Translations under genes and position numbers: made by a program | Notes under the pieces: model-generated | Database searches by the model: none | Told to the model about the DNA's origin: nothing | Seen by the model: the letters and a program-made list of their open reading frames with translations, nothing else | From: CAYNWT01 sp964450955 | GTDB taxonomy: Bacteria; Planctomycetota; Planctomycetia; Planctomycetales; Planctomycetaceae | Assembly (NCBI GenBank): GCA_964450955.1 | Contig: CAYVFI010000017.1 | Location: 1 to 64,000 of the forward strand | DNA length: 64,000 nucleotides | Direction of reading: 5' to 3' | Shown here: positions 17,054-24,831 of the stretch, in pieces | Position numbering within the stretch: the stretch's first letter is position 1 | How the letters are laid out: each line of letters opens with the position of its first letter

Positions 17054-18066
17054 CTCGTCTGTCCGATCCGTACAGAGGGATACTCTTCGTGGTCGTGCAA
17101 TTGATTCTTATTGAACTGGCTCACCGGGCTCGGTACGCCGCAGGAGGAGTCAGAGAACTCCACTGCAAAAGCGTGTTCTGAAGACCCCTTTGCCATGTAC
17201 ATGCATTCGTCGGCCGCCCTGAATAATTCCAGGGGAGTGGCCGTCGCAAAGTCGTCATGTCTCACTGCCGCGCCGACAGAGAGAGACACATCCAGTTTGT
17301 GGCCATCGAAGGTGAAGTCGGCCCCGGCGACGCGTTCCTGAATTCTTTGGACAGGGATGGCGATTTCCCCTGGCTTGCAACCGACGCACAGGGCGACAAA
17401 CTCGTCACCTCCATACCGGGCAAGGATGTCGTACGAGCGAAGACTTTGTTCCAACAGGCCCGCCATGCGTTGGAGTACCAGGTCTCCTGCCTGATGACCG
17501 TAGACGTCGTTGATTGGTTTAAGACCGTCCAGATCTGCGACCAGAACACCCACGGATGTTCCCATCCGCATTGCTCTGTACCATTCCTCATTCAGACGTC
17601 GCTCGTAAGCGAGGCGGTTCATCAGACTGGTCAGCGGGTCTGTAATGGCGACGGTCAGTAGCGGTTCCAGGCGTTCCCAGCTCAGAAAGACATCGTTCTC
17701 AACTGCCAGGCCAATCAGACCACCGGCTTCGGTGATGGCGACGCAGTCAAGGCTGTCTTTGAGTTGTGTTCTTGGTGTTGGTGTGCCCGTGAAGACCACG
17801 TTCATCAAAGCACCAACAGGCATGGCCGCCCAGCGGTCGCGTTCCTGATCGTTGGCAGCTCCGAGTCGATTCAGAATCCTCTCGCGGGAAACGACACCGA
17901 CCACCTTGCCGTCATCGTCCGTGGCCAGGACGTACCGGTTGTCGTCCAGGTTCACGCCCGCTGATTGCAACGATCGATACTGGTGTACGGTGGGTGGCGA
18001 CACTGCCGACTTCTTGTCAGACAGCACCAGCTTCACTGGTACGTTTTGTTCATATTGGTGGTTCAT
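17050..18066 (-). CDS. Diguanylate cyclase with CBS-like N-terminus
   Basis: From the ATG at 18066 the protein has about 338 residues. The first 150 contain two CBS-like segments (around R-Y-V-L-A-T-D-D-D-G-K-V-V-G-V-V and C-V-A-I-T-E-A-G-G-L-I-G-L-A), which in other proteins bind adenosyl nucleotides. The GGDEF domain has Y-G-G-D-E-F with an R-S-Y-D product-inhibition site just before it, so it should make cyclic-di-GMP under feedback control. Frames starting upstream at 18219 would add a basic low-complexity tail; I rejected them. It is the first gene of the operon, coupled by ATGA to the FHA-EAL gene, giving a synthesis/breakdown pair. Confidence 0.87.
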   Translation of the reverse strand: MNHQYEQNVPVKLVLSDKKSAVSPPTVHQYRSLQSAGVNLDDNRYVLATDDDGKVVGVVSRERILNRLGAANDQERDRWAAMPVGALMNVVFTGTPTPRTQLKDSLDCVAITEAGGLIGLAVENDVFLSWERLEPLLTVAITDPLTSLMNRLAYERRLNEEWYRAMRMGTSVGVLVADLDGLKPINDVYGHQAGDLVLQRMAGLLEQSLRSYDILARYGGDEFVALCVGCKPGEIAIPVQRIQERVAGADFTFDGHKLDVSLSVGAAVRHDDFATATPLELFRAADECMYMAKGSSEHAFAVEFSDSSCGVPSPVSQFNKNQLHDHEEYPSVRIGQTR

Positions 18067-18458
18067 CTTGTCACTGCGTTTAAACGGAAAGCCCCGCTTT
18101 TCGGCTCCTGCCAAGCGTCGTATCTTCAACTGAACCCTAGCTCGACGACTTTCCGAGAGCGGTAAATGGGGGGGATACGTTGAACAATGACCACGTTTCC
18201 GGTCGCGCCGGCAGAACAACCGTTAGAATTAGGCGACCTTGAGAAGCTCATTTACCCGAGATTGTGTAAAATCGGCCTAACCCGCACGTGAAGGGGCTCT
18301 GCCTGCCGATGTCACCACTTTGCCTGCCCGATAGACGTCTTTCAGCCAAAAGACCGCATGTTTGGCGTGGCAATCACTTGCAACTCTGGCGCTGGAGCAA
18401 TACAGTGCCCGATCTAAATTTGCCGTCGAAAACACTGTGAACCGCTGCGGAGCTATCA
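18067..18458. other. Divergent intergenic region
   Basis: This 392-base gap separates the minus-strand GGDEF operon from rpsD on the plus strand, so it should hold promoters for both. A T-G-T-G-T-A-A-A-A-T stretch at 18263-18272 could be a -10 region for rpsD, but no matching -35 at good spacing is seen. No gene is supported. Confidence 0.4.
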
Positions 18459-19070
18459 ATGGGGCGTTACACCGGTCCGAAAGGCCGAATTAACCGCCGT
18501 CTCGGCCTTCAGGTATTTGAATCAAACGGAGCTGTTAAGGCTCTGGAGAACCGCGAAGGGCCTCCAGGCCCAAGAACGCGCCGTCGCCGAAAGTCGTCGA
18601 CCTACGGTTCAGGCCTGCTTGAGAAGCAGAAGATCAAGTTCTATTACGGTCTTCGCGACAAGCACCTGCGCAAGTACTTCGATCAGGCACGCCGCATGAA
18701 GGGCAACACCGGTGAAGGTTTGCTCATCCTCTGCGAACGTCGGCTGGACAACGTAGTCCGACGTGCGGGGTTCACGGCAACACGACCACAGGCTCGACAG
18801 GGCATCGTTCACCGGCATTTCCAGGTTAACGGTAAGACTGTCGACAAACCGTCAATGCGAGTTCGCGCCGGAGACGTGATTACTCTTCGCAACCGCCCAA
18901 ACCTGAAGAAGGTTTACGAAGCGATTATCGCAGGGGCGACCATGCCGACCTGCGATTGGATCACTTTCGATGAAAAAGCTCTCCAAGCTGTTGTAACAGC
19001 TGTGCCTGCCTTCGATGACGTTAGCCTTCCGGTTGACGTTGGTCAGGTCGTGGCGTTTATGTCACGTTAG
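18459..19070 (+). CDS. rpsD: 30S ribosomal protein S4
   Basis: The 203-residue protein is a full-length S4: N-terminal M-G-R-Y-T-G-P, the central K-F-Y-Y-G-L-R-D-K-H-L-R-K-Y-F segment, and the S4 RNA-binding domain (E-R-R-L-D-N-V-V-R-R-A-G-F...R-Q-G-I-V-H-R-H-F-Q-V-N-G). S4 binds 16S rRNA early in small-subunit assembly. The N-terminal region lacks the four-Cys zinc site, so it is a zinc-free form. GGAG six bases before the ATG supports the start. The gene stands alone with its own terminator, away from the usual rpsM-rpsK-rpoA cluster. Confidence 0.97.
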   Translation: MGRYTGPKGRINRRLGLQVFESNGAVKALENREGPPGPRTRRRRKSSTYGSGLLEKQKIKFYYGLRDKHLRKYFDQARRMKGNTGEGLLILCERRLDNVVRRAGFTATRPQARQGIVHRHFQVNGKTVDKPSMRVRAGDVITLRNRPNLKKVYEAIIAGATMPTCDWITFDEKALQAVVTAVPAFDDVSLPVDVGQVVAFMSR

Positions 19071-19093
19071 TGTGGGTCTGGCGTTCAGACGCG

Positions 19094-19127
19094 AAGAAAG
19101 CCAGTCGGAAGACTGGCTTTCTTTATG
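19094..19127 (+). terminator. rpsD terminator
   Basis: A 13-pair stem (19094-19106 with 19111-19123) with a G-G-A-A loop is followed by a short T-rich run, 23 bases after the rpsD stop codon. It is a standard intrinsic terminator. Confidence 0.9.
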
Positions 19128-19221
19128 CGCGGTTGGTTTCTGCTGAGCGGGGACGATGTGTTGGATGACAAACCGTATCTGAGCCGGGACTGGTTTCCCG
19201 GAGACACTTCCGCGTCTACGT

Positions 19222-20325
19222 CTAAGGCTTCGCCATTGATAGCGCTCGGTAGATAGCGGTTGAGAACTGGCCGGGGTTGACGTTTTCTGAGTTGGACATC
19301 ACGACGACACCCGATTTGCGATTCGGATACGTCACCATTCTCGTTTTCGCTTTTTCCTGAGAACCATTATGCGACACTCGCAGTGCCGGCCCGGTTCCAT
19401 CAACAAATATGCCCAGGCCAACCGCAGTCGTTTGGCCGGAGTTCGTCTTCTGCGGTTCCCACATTACAGCCTGAGTCTCTTTGGAAATCAGGTTGCCATT
19501 GATGATCGCGGCGGCGTAAGTCGCCAGGTCGTCAACGTTTGAAATGTAACCGCCGCCCGCCAACTTCCAACTGACGTCGGTATTGGTTGAACGCGTGACC
19601 TTGCCGTTTCTTAGTCGATAACCGACGGCACGATTGGGGATTTTCTTCCACTGGTAATCCGGCTGGAGCTTCGTCAACTTCAGCGGCCGGACGATCCGCT
19701 GCTCAACCTGCGTCGCAAACTTCTGCCGACCCGCGCGTTCGACAACTGCGCTGAGAAGAATAAAGGCGTGAGTTGAGTACGAGTACTTTTCGCCGGGCCT
19801 GGCGATGAGTGGTGAGTCTTTGAATGTGTCTAGCGCGTTGGCCACATTCACAAACGGATGCTTCAGCTTGTATCGCTTTTTTGTGCGGATCACTTTCCCG
19901 TTCGAATAATGAACGATTCCGCTTTGGTGACAAAGCAGGTCCCGAGCCGTGATTTTGACTCCCTTGTCGGGGAACTCCGGAACCAATTCTCGGATGTCAG
20001 CGTCCAGATCCAGCTTGTCTTGTTCGACCAATTGCATGGCGGCGTAGGCTGCCAGGGTTTTGGAGATGGAAGCCCAGCGAAACATCGTCTTGGACGTGAC
20101 AGGAATTTGCTTCTCGCGATCCTCGAATCCATACCCCGAGGTGTAAACGACCTTGCCGCCCTGGACGATCCCAATCGCCACGCCGACCGCTTTTTGCTGC
20201 TGCATTTGCCGGGCAATTGCTTCGTCGACAATCGCCGTGGTTTGCGTGGGTAGCTGACGAATTCCCTGCGGCGATGCGGTTGCTATGGGAAACGGGAAGG
20301 TGGCAAGAAGCAGAAGCGTTCGCAT
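19222..20325 (-). CDS. Secreted serine hydrolase, beta-lactamase/PBP fold
   Basis: The 367-residue protein has a signal peptide (about 1-18) and a class C beta-lactamase-like domain. The catalytic S-x-x-K is S86-I-S-K89. The second motif reads Y-S-T at 183-185, where family members usually have Y-S-N or Y-A-N. A late H-N-G-S segment takes the place of the K-T-G motif. These proteins act in the periplasm as peptidases or esterases; real beta-lactamase activity is not implied. It lies 25 bases after coaD on the same strand and may be read through from it. Confidence 0.85.
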   Translation of the reverse strand: MRTLLLLATFPFPIATASPQGIRQLPTQTTAIVDEAIARQMQQQKAVGVAIGIVQGGKVVYTSGYGFEDREKQIPVTSKTMFRWASISKTLAAYAAMQLVEQDKLDLDADIRELVPEFPDKGVKITARDLLCHQSGIVHYSNGKVIRTKKRYKLKHPFVNVANALDTFKDSPLIARPGEKYSYSTHAFILLSAVVERAGRQKFATQVEQRIVRPLKLTKLQPDYQWKKIPNRAVGYRLRNGKVTRSTNTDVSWKLAGGGYISNVDDLATYAAAIINGNLISKETQAVMWEPQKTNSGQTTAVGLGIFVDGTGPALRVSHNGSQEKAKTRMVTYPNRKSGVVVMSNSENVNPGQFSTAIYRALSMAKP

Positions 20326-20350
20326 GTAGGTCCTCGTCGAAGATTAAATA

Positions 20351-20860
20351 CTAGTTGGCGACGCGCTCCAGTAGCGGTTTGATGATGGCTGCCGGAACAA
20401 ACGCCTGTAGCTTGTCACCCGTGTTGCCGCGGCTCATTTTTGCAATCTGTTTGATAAGCGAGCTGGAAATGTGTGAGAACTTCTGGTTTGCCATCAGAAA
20501 GACAGATTCGAGATCCGGCGCGAGGACCGAGTTTGCCAGCGACATGGTGAGCTCGGCTTCGGTATCAGACAGCGATCGCACTCCACGCAACATGACTCCC
20601 GCGTCCTGCGCGGTGACGAAATCGACGGCCAGGCCTTCGAAGGATTCGACTTTAACGTTGGTGAATTCCTGCGTTACCTCGCGAGTGAGGGCGACTCGTT
20701 CTGGTGGGGTAAACAGTGGTTGTTTGCCGGGGTTAATCCCGATTCCGACCGTCAGGTGTTCAAACAAGCTGGCTCCACGACGGATGATATCCAGGTGTCC
20801 GAGTGTCAGCGGATCGAAGCTTCCGCAGTAGACCGCGTGTGATCGCTTTAAGTTGCCCAT
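20351..20860 (-). CDS. coaD: Phosphopantetheine adenylyltransferase
   Basis: The 169-residue length is typical. The nucleotidyltransferase motif G-S-F-D-P-L-T-L-G-H (13-22) is intact, as are the R-G-V-R-S-L-S-D-T-E-A-E segment and the S-S-S-L-I-K helix near the end. The enzyme joins AMP to 4'-phosphopantetheine to give dephospho-CoA, the fourth step in CoA synthesis, in the cytoplasm. It is first in a two-gene minus-strand unit with the serine hydrolase; the link between the two is probably positional only. Confidence 0.95.
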   Translation of the reverse strand: MGNLKRSHAVYCGSFDPLTLGHLDIIRRGASLFEHLTVGIGINPGKQPLFTPPERVALTREVTQEFTNVKVESFEGLAVDFVTAQDAGVMLRGVRSLSDTEAELTMSLANSVLAPDLESVFLMANQKFSHISSSLIKQIAKMSRGNTGDKLQAFVPAAIIKPLLERVAN

Positions 20861-21239
20861 TTTTGCAAGCCGAGATAAGAGATACGGATTGGTTCAATGA
20901 TACGGCAGCCAGGGAGGCTCGTATACCAGCGGACCGCGTGACGTTTGGTGTTTGGGCAACCGGATCGTCACATCCTGAGAGTCGAATTTGCAAAATTGTC
21001 AGGAGCTTTGTGGCAGATCTTGCCTGAACTTCAACTGTTGCCGGACTCTCCAAGCAGGATCTGCCGGAGTGACCAACGGGTGGTGAATGAGCCGCGACCG
21101 AATTTGGCGCTTTGGCTTCTTTCACTCTGGTTGAAGTGTCGATCGTCCGAGATAACACCGCTCCTTCACCGGAGCGATGGATACTGAGCGGGTTGTGAAT
21201 CGGGTCTGTCCACCTTTCCCCCTAGTGGCCGGAGTAGTC
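20861..21239. other. Divergent intergenic region
   Basis: The region lies between coaD (minus) and the repeat protein (plus) and should hold both promoters. No convincing -35/-10 pair, hairpin or small gene stands out. A 132-codon minus-strand frame (20760-21158) overlaps coaD and lacks family resemblance, so I left it out. Confidence 0.4.
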
Positions 21240-22535
21240 ATGCTGAACCTTACAAGATTTTCCTTTATCGTGGCTTTCGCTGCCTTGCCAGCGTTTGCCC
21301 AATCCGATTGCGATTGCAACACGGGCGTTGCTTACCGTCCCTCGTTCGCAAGTGCGTCGGCACCCGCGTATGCACCTCGCTATGCGGCAAATTTTGCCTC
21401 GGCACCAATGATGTCCGCAGGCGCGATTGGGTGTGTGCCCATGGCTGCGACGCAGTGCGTCACGGTACCGATCCAATGTGCGCCCGTGACTGTCGCCCAA
21501 CCTCGGTACGAGGAACGTACTGTCGAACGCACCGTCATGGTGCCAAAGCTTGTTGATGAGAAACGCAAAGTCCGGGAAGTTCGATATAAGAATGTGCAAA
21601 AGGAACGTGAAGTCACGGTCTACGAGACTCGACCAAGAGTTCGAACTGTCCAACGGAAAAGGGAAGTCTTCGAACCCGCGATCAAGCAACGCACCGAGAA
21701 TTACACGGTCATGAAGCCTGTCGTCGAAGAACGACAGCGCGAAGTCCTGGTGTCTGTTCCTGAACGGATTCGCAAGACGGCATACCGGACTGAGCTTCGT
21801 CCGGAGTACAGAAACGCGATCGAAGAATACACCGTCATGGTTCCTCATCGCGTCCGCAGGACCGCCACGCGAACCGAAACTCGCAGTGTCCCGGTCACAC
21901 GCACTCAAACGGTCAATCAGGACGCCGGCTACTGGGCGACGCAGCAGGTGCCGGTTCAACGTCCGATTACGCAGATGGTTGCCGCAACTTCGGTTGGAGC
22001 TGCATCAGGTATCGGTGGTTGCTGCCCATGCGTGCCAGTTAGCTGTGGCTGCCAAACTGAGTACATGACCCGACAGGTTTATGTGCCTCAGACAGTCCAG
22101 CGGCAGCAGCAGTACACGGCCTACCAACAACAGACCGTTGAAGTGCCATACGACTACGAGCAGGTCACCATGGTGCCGACCCGGCGTCAGCGAACCGTAC
22201 GTCAGACACGAATGCGACAGGTTAAAGTTCCTTACGAGTACACCGAAGTCGTGTATCGAGACAAGAAGGAATATCGAACCGAGAAGGTCGAACGCATGGT
22301 CGCTGAAAGACGTCAGCGGACCATTGAGTACACCGCGATGGTTCCGAAGACCAAAATCGAAAACGTTCGCGTGACCGAGTACGAATCAGTGCCCGTCAAG
22401 AGGCGTGAGACTTACACCGCATCGGTTCCGGAAGAAATCGAACGGGAAGTCACGGTTCAGGTTTACCGTGATACTCCACGTCGAGTGACTGAAACTGTTC
22501 GTGTGCCTGTGACTGGCGGAACCATTATCCGCTAA
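21240..22535 (+). CDS. Secreted Arg/Tyr-rich repeat protein
   Basis: From the ATG at 21240 (GGAG five bases upstream) the protein has about 431 residues and a signal peptide ending at A-F-A-Q. The mature part is built of degenerate repeats of alternating charged and beta-branched residues. The cores Y-T-V-M-K-P, Y-T-V-M-V-P, Y-T-A-M-V-P and Y-T-A-S-V-P recur, mixed with R-R-x-R-T and K-R-E-V segments. A short Cys-rich insert (G-G-C-C-P-C-V-P-V-S-C-G-C) sits about two-thirds along. The pattern suggests a long extended beta structure in the envelope. I know no named family. A strong terminator follows. Confidence 0.75.
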   Translation: MLNLTRFSFIVAFAALPAFAQSDCDCNTGVAYRPSFASASAPAYAPRYAANFASAPMMSAGAIGCVPMAATQCVTVPIQCAPVTVAQPRYEERTVERTVMVPKLVDEKRKVREVRYKNVQKEREVTVYETRPRVRTVQRKREVFEPAIKQRTENYTVMKPVVEERQREVLVSVPERIRKTAYRTELRPEYRNAIEEYTVMVPHRVRRTATRTETRSVPVTRTQTVNQDAGYWATQQVPVQRPITQMVAATSVGAASGIGGCCPCVPVSCGCQTEYMTRQVYVPQTVQRQQQYTAYQQQTVEVPYDYEQVTMVPTRRQRTVRQTRMRQVKVPYEYTEVVYRDKKEYRTEKVERMVAERRQRTIEYTAMVPKTKIENVRVTEYESVPVKRRETYTASVPEEIEREVTVQVYRDTPRRVTETVRVPVTGGTIIR

Positions 22536-22578
22536 CGCGAGTATTTGATAACGATACGACTGCTCGAGTCGTGTCCTG

Positions 22579-22608
22579 AAGGCCGGATCGCGGGATCCGG
22601 CCTTTTTC
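22579..22608 (+). terminator. Terminator after the repeat protein
   Basis: An 11-pair GC-rich stem (22579-22589 with 22594-22604) is followed by T-T-T-T-T-C-T-T. It lies 44 bases after the stop codon. Confidence 0.9.
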
Positions 22609-22655
22609 TTGGGTTCTTGTGGCTGGCTGCATCTTCTGATTTTCTCGGAGTGTCT

Positions 22656-22703
22656 CAGTTGCGGAGCAATGACATGCGATAGCCTCGGACTTTCGTCCGA
22701 GGA
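22656..22703 (+). repeat. REP-like repeat, copy A
   Basis: The unit reads C-A-G-T-T-G-C-G-G-A-G-C then G-A-C-A-T-G-C-G-A-T-A-G and ends in a hairpin (C-C-T-C-G-G-A-C / G-T-C-C-G-A-G-G, loop T-T-T-C). The same unit is found inverted at 22835-22881 and truncated at 22724. Confidence 0.75.
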
Positions 22704-22723
22704 CGTGCGCGAACCGTTCGTAC

Positions 22724-22747
22724 GAGTCGCGGAGCGACGACATGCGG
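22724..22747 (+). repeat. REP-like repeat, copy B, truncated
   Basis: This copy has the same head (G-A-G-T-C-G-C-G-G-A-G-C-G-A-C-G-A-C-A-T-G-C-G) as the flanking copies but lacks the terminal hairpin. Confidence 0.7.
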
Positions 22748-22834
22748 CCATTCGCGCAATCACTCTCGCATTACAACGCGTTCAACGATCCACCTGCCGC
22801 CGCTTCGCGGCTTCGGAAGTTGCGGGCCACGTTT

Positions 22835-22881
22835 CCTCGGGTTGAAACCCGAGGCTATCGCATGTCGTCGCTCCGCGACTG
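22835..22881 (-). repeat. REP-like repeat, copy C, inverted
   Basis: Read on the minus strand, the head is C-A-G-T-C-G-C-G-G-A-G-C-G-A-C-G-A-C-A-T-G-C-G, followed by A-T-A-G and a C-C-T-C-G-G-G / C-C-C-G-A-G-G hairpin. With copy A it forms a long-range inverted pair about 225 bases across. Confidence 0.75.
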
Positions 22882-23093
22882 AACGAAAATCGCTGTAGGA
22901 ATAAGATCGATGAGTGGATTAAACAGAAATTTTAAGCCACAGACTTCTCAGAAGAACCTTTTCTTGCGCGCGGTGTGCTGGTGATCCGCATCTCGGCACA
23001 AAAGCGGCTATCCTAAGATGGCTGCCAGGAATCAGGTCCTGTCAGCGAATACCGATAACAAATCGCCCTTGTTTCTATTCGCAGGACTTCGAC

Positions 23094-24827
23094 ATGGTTC
23101 ACTGGCTCACGTTGGCCTGTTTGCTTACCCCAGTCCAGGTCTCGACTAAGCCGACTGCTTCGGCCGAGCTCCTGCCGCCATCGACTGCGGTCGTGATTGA
23201 ACTGAACGACCCGGTCAGCTTCCTGACGCAAATGATGGATCATCCGATCCATGAGCGAGCGAAGAAAGACAGGGTTTTGGCGCAATTGTATGCGTCGCCC
23301 CGGATGTTTCAGGCCCGGGCGGGCCTGGCCCTGGGCGAACTGGCGATCGGCATGAAGTGGCCTGACGCAGTGAAGACGCTGGCGGGTTCCGGCATCACAA
23401 TCGCGTTCGATCCGGAAACCAACGGCGTGATCGCGATCATGCGGTCGGGCGATGCGGACAGCCTGCCGGCCTTGATGAAGACCTTGCTGAAGCTGGGCAA
23501 CGACCAGCGCAAAAAAAACAAGGGGCCTGAAATTGAAACCAGTGAATACCGCGACATCACCGTTCACAAGATCGACAAAGCACTGATCGCTGAATGTCCC
23601 GGTATGTTGCTGCTGACCAACAAAAAAGAACTCGGAAAATGGGTTCTTGATTCAGTCCTTGATGGCCGTCAGCAGACACTCGCCCTGGACGAAACGTTTG
23701 CCGGATACCAGGCGACAAAGGACAAGGCAGACTCGATCACAGCGTTCCTGAATCTAAGCGAAGTCCGCGAGCGGGGTGGCATGGACGACTTGCTTAAGGG
23801 GACCAGATCGAACGCATTCGCTGAGTTCCTGCTGGGCGGTGTCATTGAAGCACTTGGCGACGCGCCCTACGTTTCAGCAGGCTTGAAGCTGGACGAAACA
23901 TCGCTGCGGCTTGCCGCGAACACTCCTCACGACCCAGCGTCGATTAGCGAACCCCGTGAGTTTTACTTTGGACCGAACGGGACCGGCCGCGCTCCGCGGC
24001 GACTGGATGTGGATTCGGGGCTTGGCAACATTGCCGTGTATCGAGACGTCAGCAAAATGTGGTTGTACGCCGGTGACCTGTTCGACCAAAACGTAAACGA
24101 CGGTTTTGCTCAGGCAGAAACGGCTCTGTCGACATTCTTTGCCGGCAAGGACTTCGTTGAAGAAATTCTTGCTGAAGTTAAACCCGATTGGCAGTTGGTG
24201 TTCGCTCGTCAGGATTTCACGAACACACTACCCCGACCGGCTGTGAAGTTTCCTTCGTTTGCTCTTGTTGGTGAGCTGAAGGACTCCGAAAAAATGAACC
24301 CCGAGTTAAAGCGCACCTTTCAAAGTATGATCGGCTTCTTTAACGTCGTCGGCGCGATGGAGGGGAATCCGCAGATGGAAATGGACATGATGAACGCAGA
24401 TGGCGTGAAGTACATCACGGCCGCGTTTGTTCCGTCACCCGAAGACAAAGAATCAACAGAAGCGACCGTGCACTTTAATTTCGCTCCATCCCTGGCGCTT
24501 GGTAAGAACCGGTTTGTTCTATCCAGTTCGTTGTCGCTGGCCAAACAAACAATGGCCGCGGCAACCAAACCCGCCCGCGCGGCGGCGGATGCTGTGAATA
24601 ATTTTGAGTTTCAGCTCGAAGGTGAAATGCTGGCGAAGATTCTTGGCGATAACCGCGGTCAGCTGGTATCGAACAACATGCTTGAAGACGGCAATACGCG
24701 TCCAGAAGCTGAGCAGAATATTGATGTGTTGCTGGGTGTCGTTAGCTGGTTCGACAACCTGTCAGCAACTCTGCAGCCGGCCGCGAATCAACTACGGTTA
24801 AAAGTCGAACTCTCGTTGCGAAAATAG
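23094..24827 (+). CDS. Secreted protein of unknown function
   Basis: The 577-residue protein has a short hydrophobic N-terminus that can act as a signal peptide (cleavage near residue 19-24). It then shows a long soluble region with P-P-S-T-A-V-V-I-E-L near the start and repeated F-L-N-L-S / G-L-K-L strands, the general look of DUF3352-like proteins. There are no catalytic motifs. It ends four bases before the DUF1800 gene and is probably the first gene of that operon. Function unknown. Confidence 0.6.
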   Translation: MVHWLTLACLLTPVQVSTKPTASAELLPPSTAVVIELNDPVSFLTQMMDHPIHERAKKDRVLAQLYASPRMFQARAGLALGELAIGMKWPDAVKTLAGSGITIAFDPETNGVIAIMRSGDADSLPALMKTLLKLGNDQRKKNKGPEIETSEYRDITVHKIDKALIAECPGMLLLTNKKELGKWVLDSVLDGRQQTLALDETFAGYQATKDKADSITAFLNLSEVRERGGMDDLLKGTRSNAFAEFLLGGVIEALGDAPYVSAGLKLDETSLRLAANTPHDPASISEPREFYFGPNGTGRAPRRLDVDSGLGNIAVYRDVSKMWLYAGDLFDQNVNDGFAQAETALSTFFAGKDFVEEILAEVKPDWQLVFARQDFTNTLPRPAVKFPSFALVGELKDSEKMNPELKRTFQSMIGFFNVVGAMEGNPQMEMDMMNADGVKYITAAFVPSPEDKESTEATVHFNFAPSLALGKNRFVLSSSLSLAKQTMAAATKPARAAADAVNNFEFQLEGEMLAKILGDNRGQLVSNNMLEDGNTRPEAEQNIDVLLGVVSWFDNLSATLQPAANQLRLKVELSLRK

Positions 24828-24831
24828 CAGC

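Larger units (their letters stand above)
22536..23093. other. Intergenic region with terminator and REP-like repeats
   Basis: This 558-base gap holds the terminator at 22579 and three copies of an REP-like palindromic sequence (22656-22881), listed separately. From 22882 to the next start no gene or motif is supported. Confidence 0.6.

Noticed and set aside
18067..18219. Longer N-terminus for the GGDEF protein
   Set aside because: The added 51 residues are basic and low in complexity, while ATG 18066 gives a protein beginning near the CBS-like segment.
19222..20325. True beta-lactamase (resistance gene)
   Set aside because: The S-x-x-K fold is shared by many esterases and peptidases, and the second motif is not the lactamase Y-A-N/Y-S-N. 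No resistance claim is justified.
21222..21959. 245-codon minus-strand frame opposite the Arg/Tyr-rich gene
   Set aside because: It is the mirror of a biased repeat sequence. It has no family motifs, while the plus-strand frame has a signal peptide, ribosome site and terminator.
22656..22881. Possible CRISPR array
   Set aside because: There are only three copies, one truncated and one inverted, with unequal spacing and internal palindromes. No cas genes are present.
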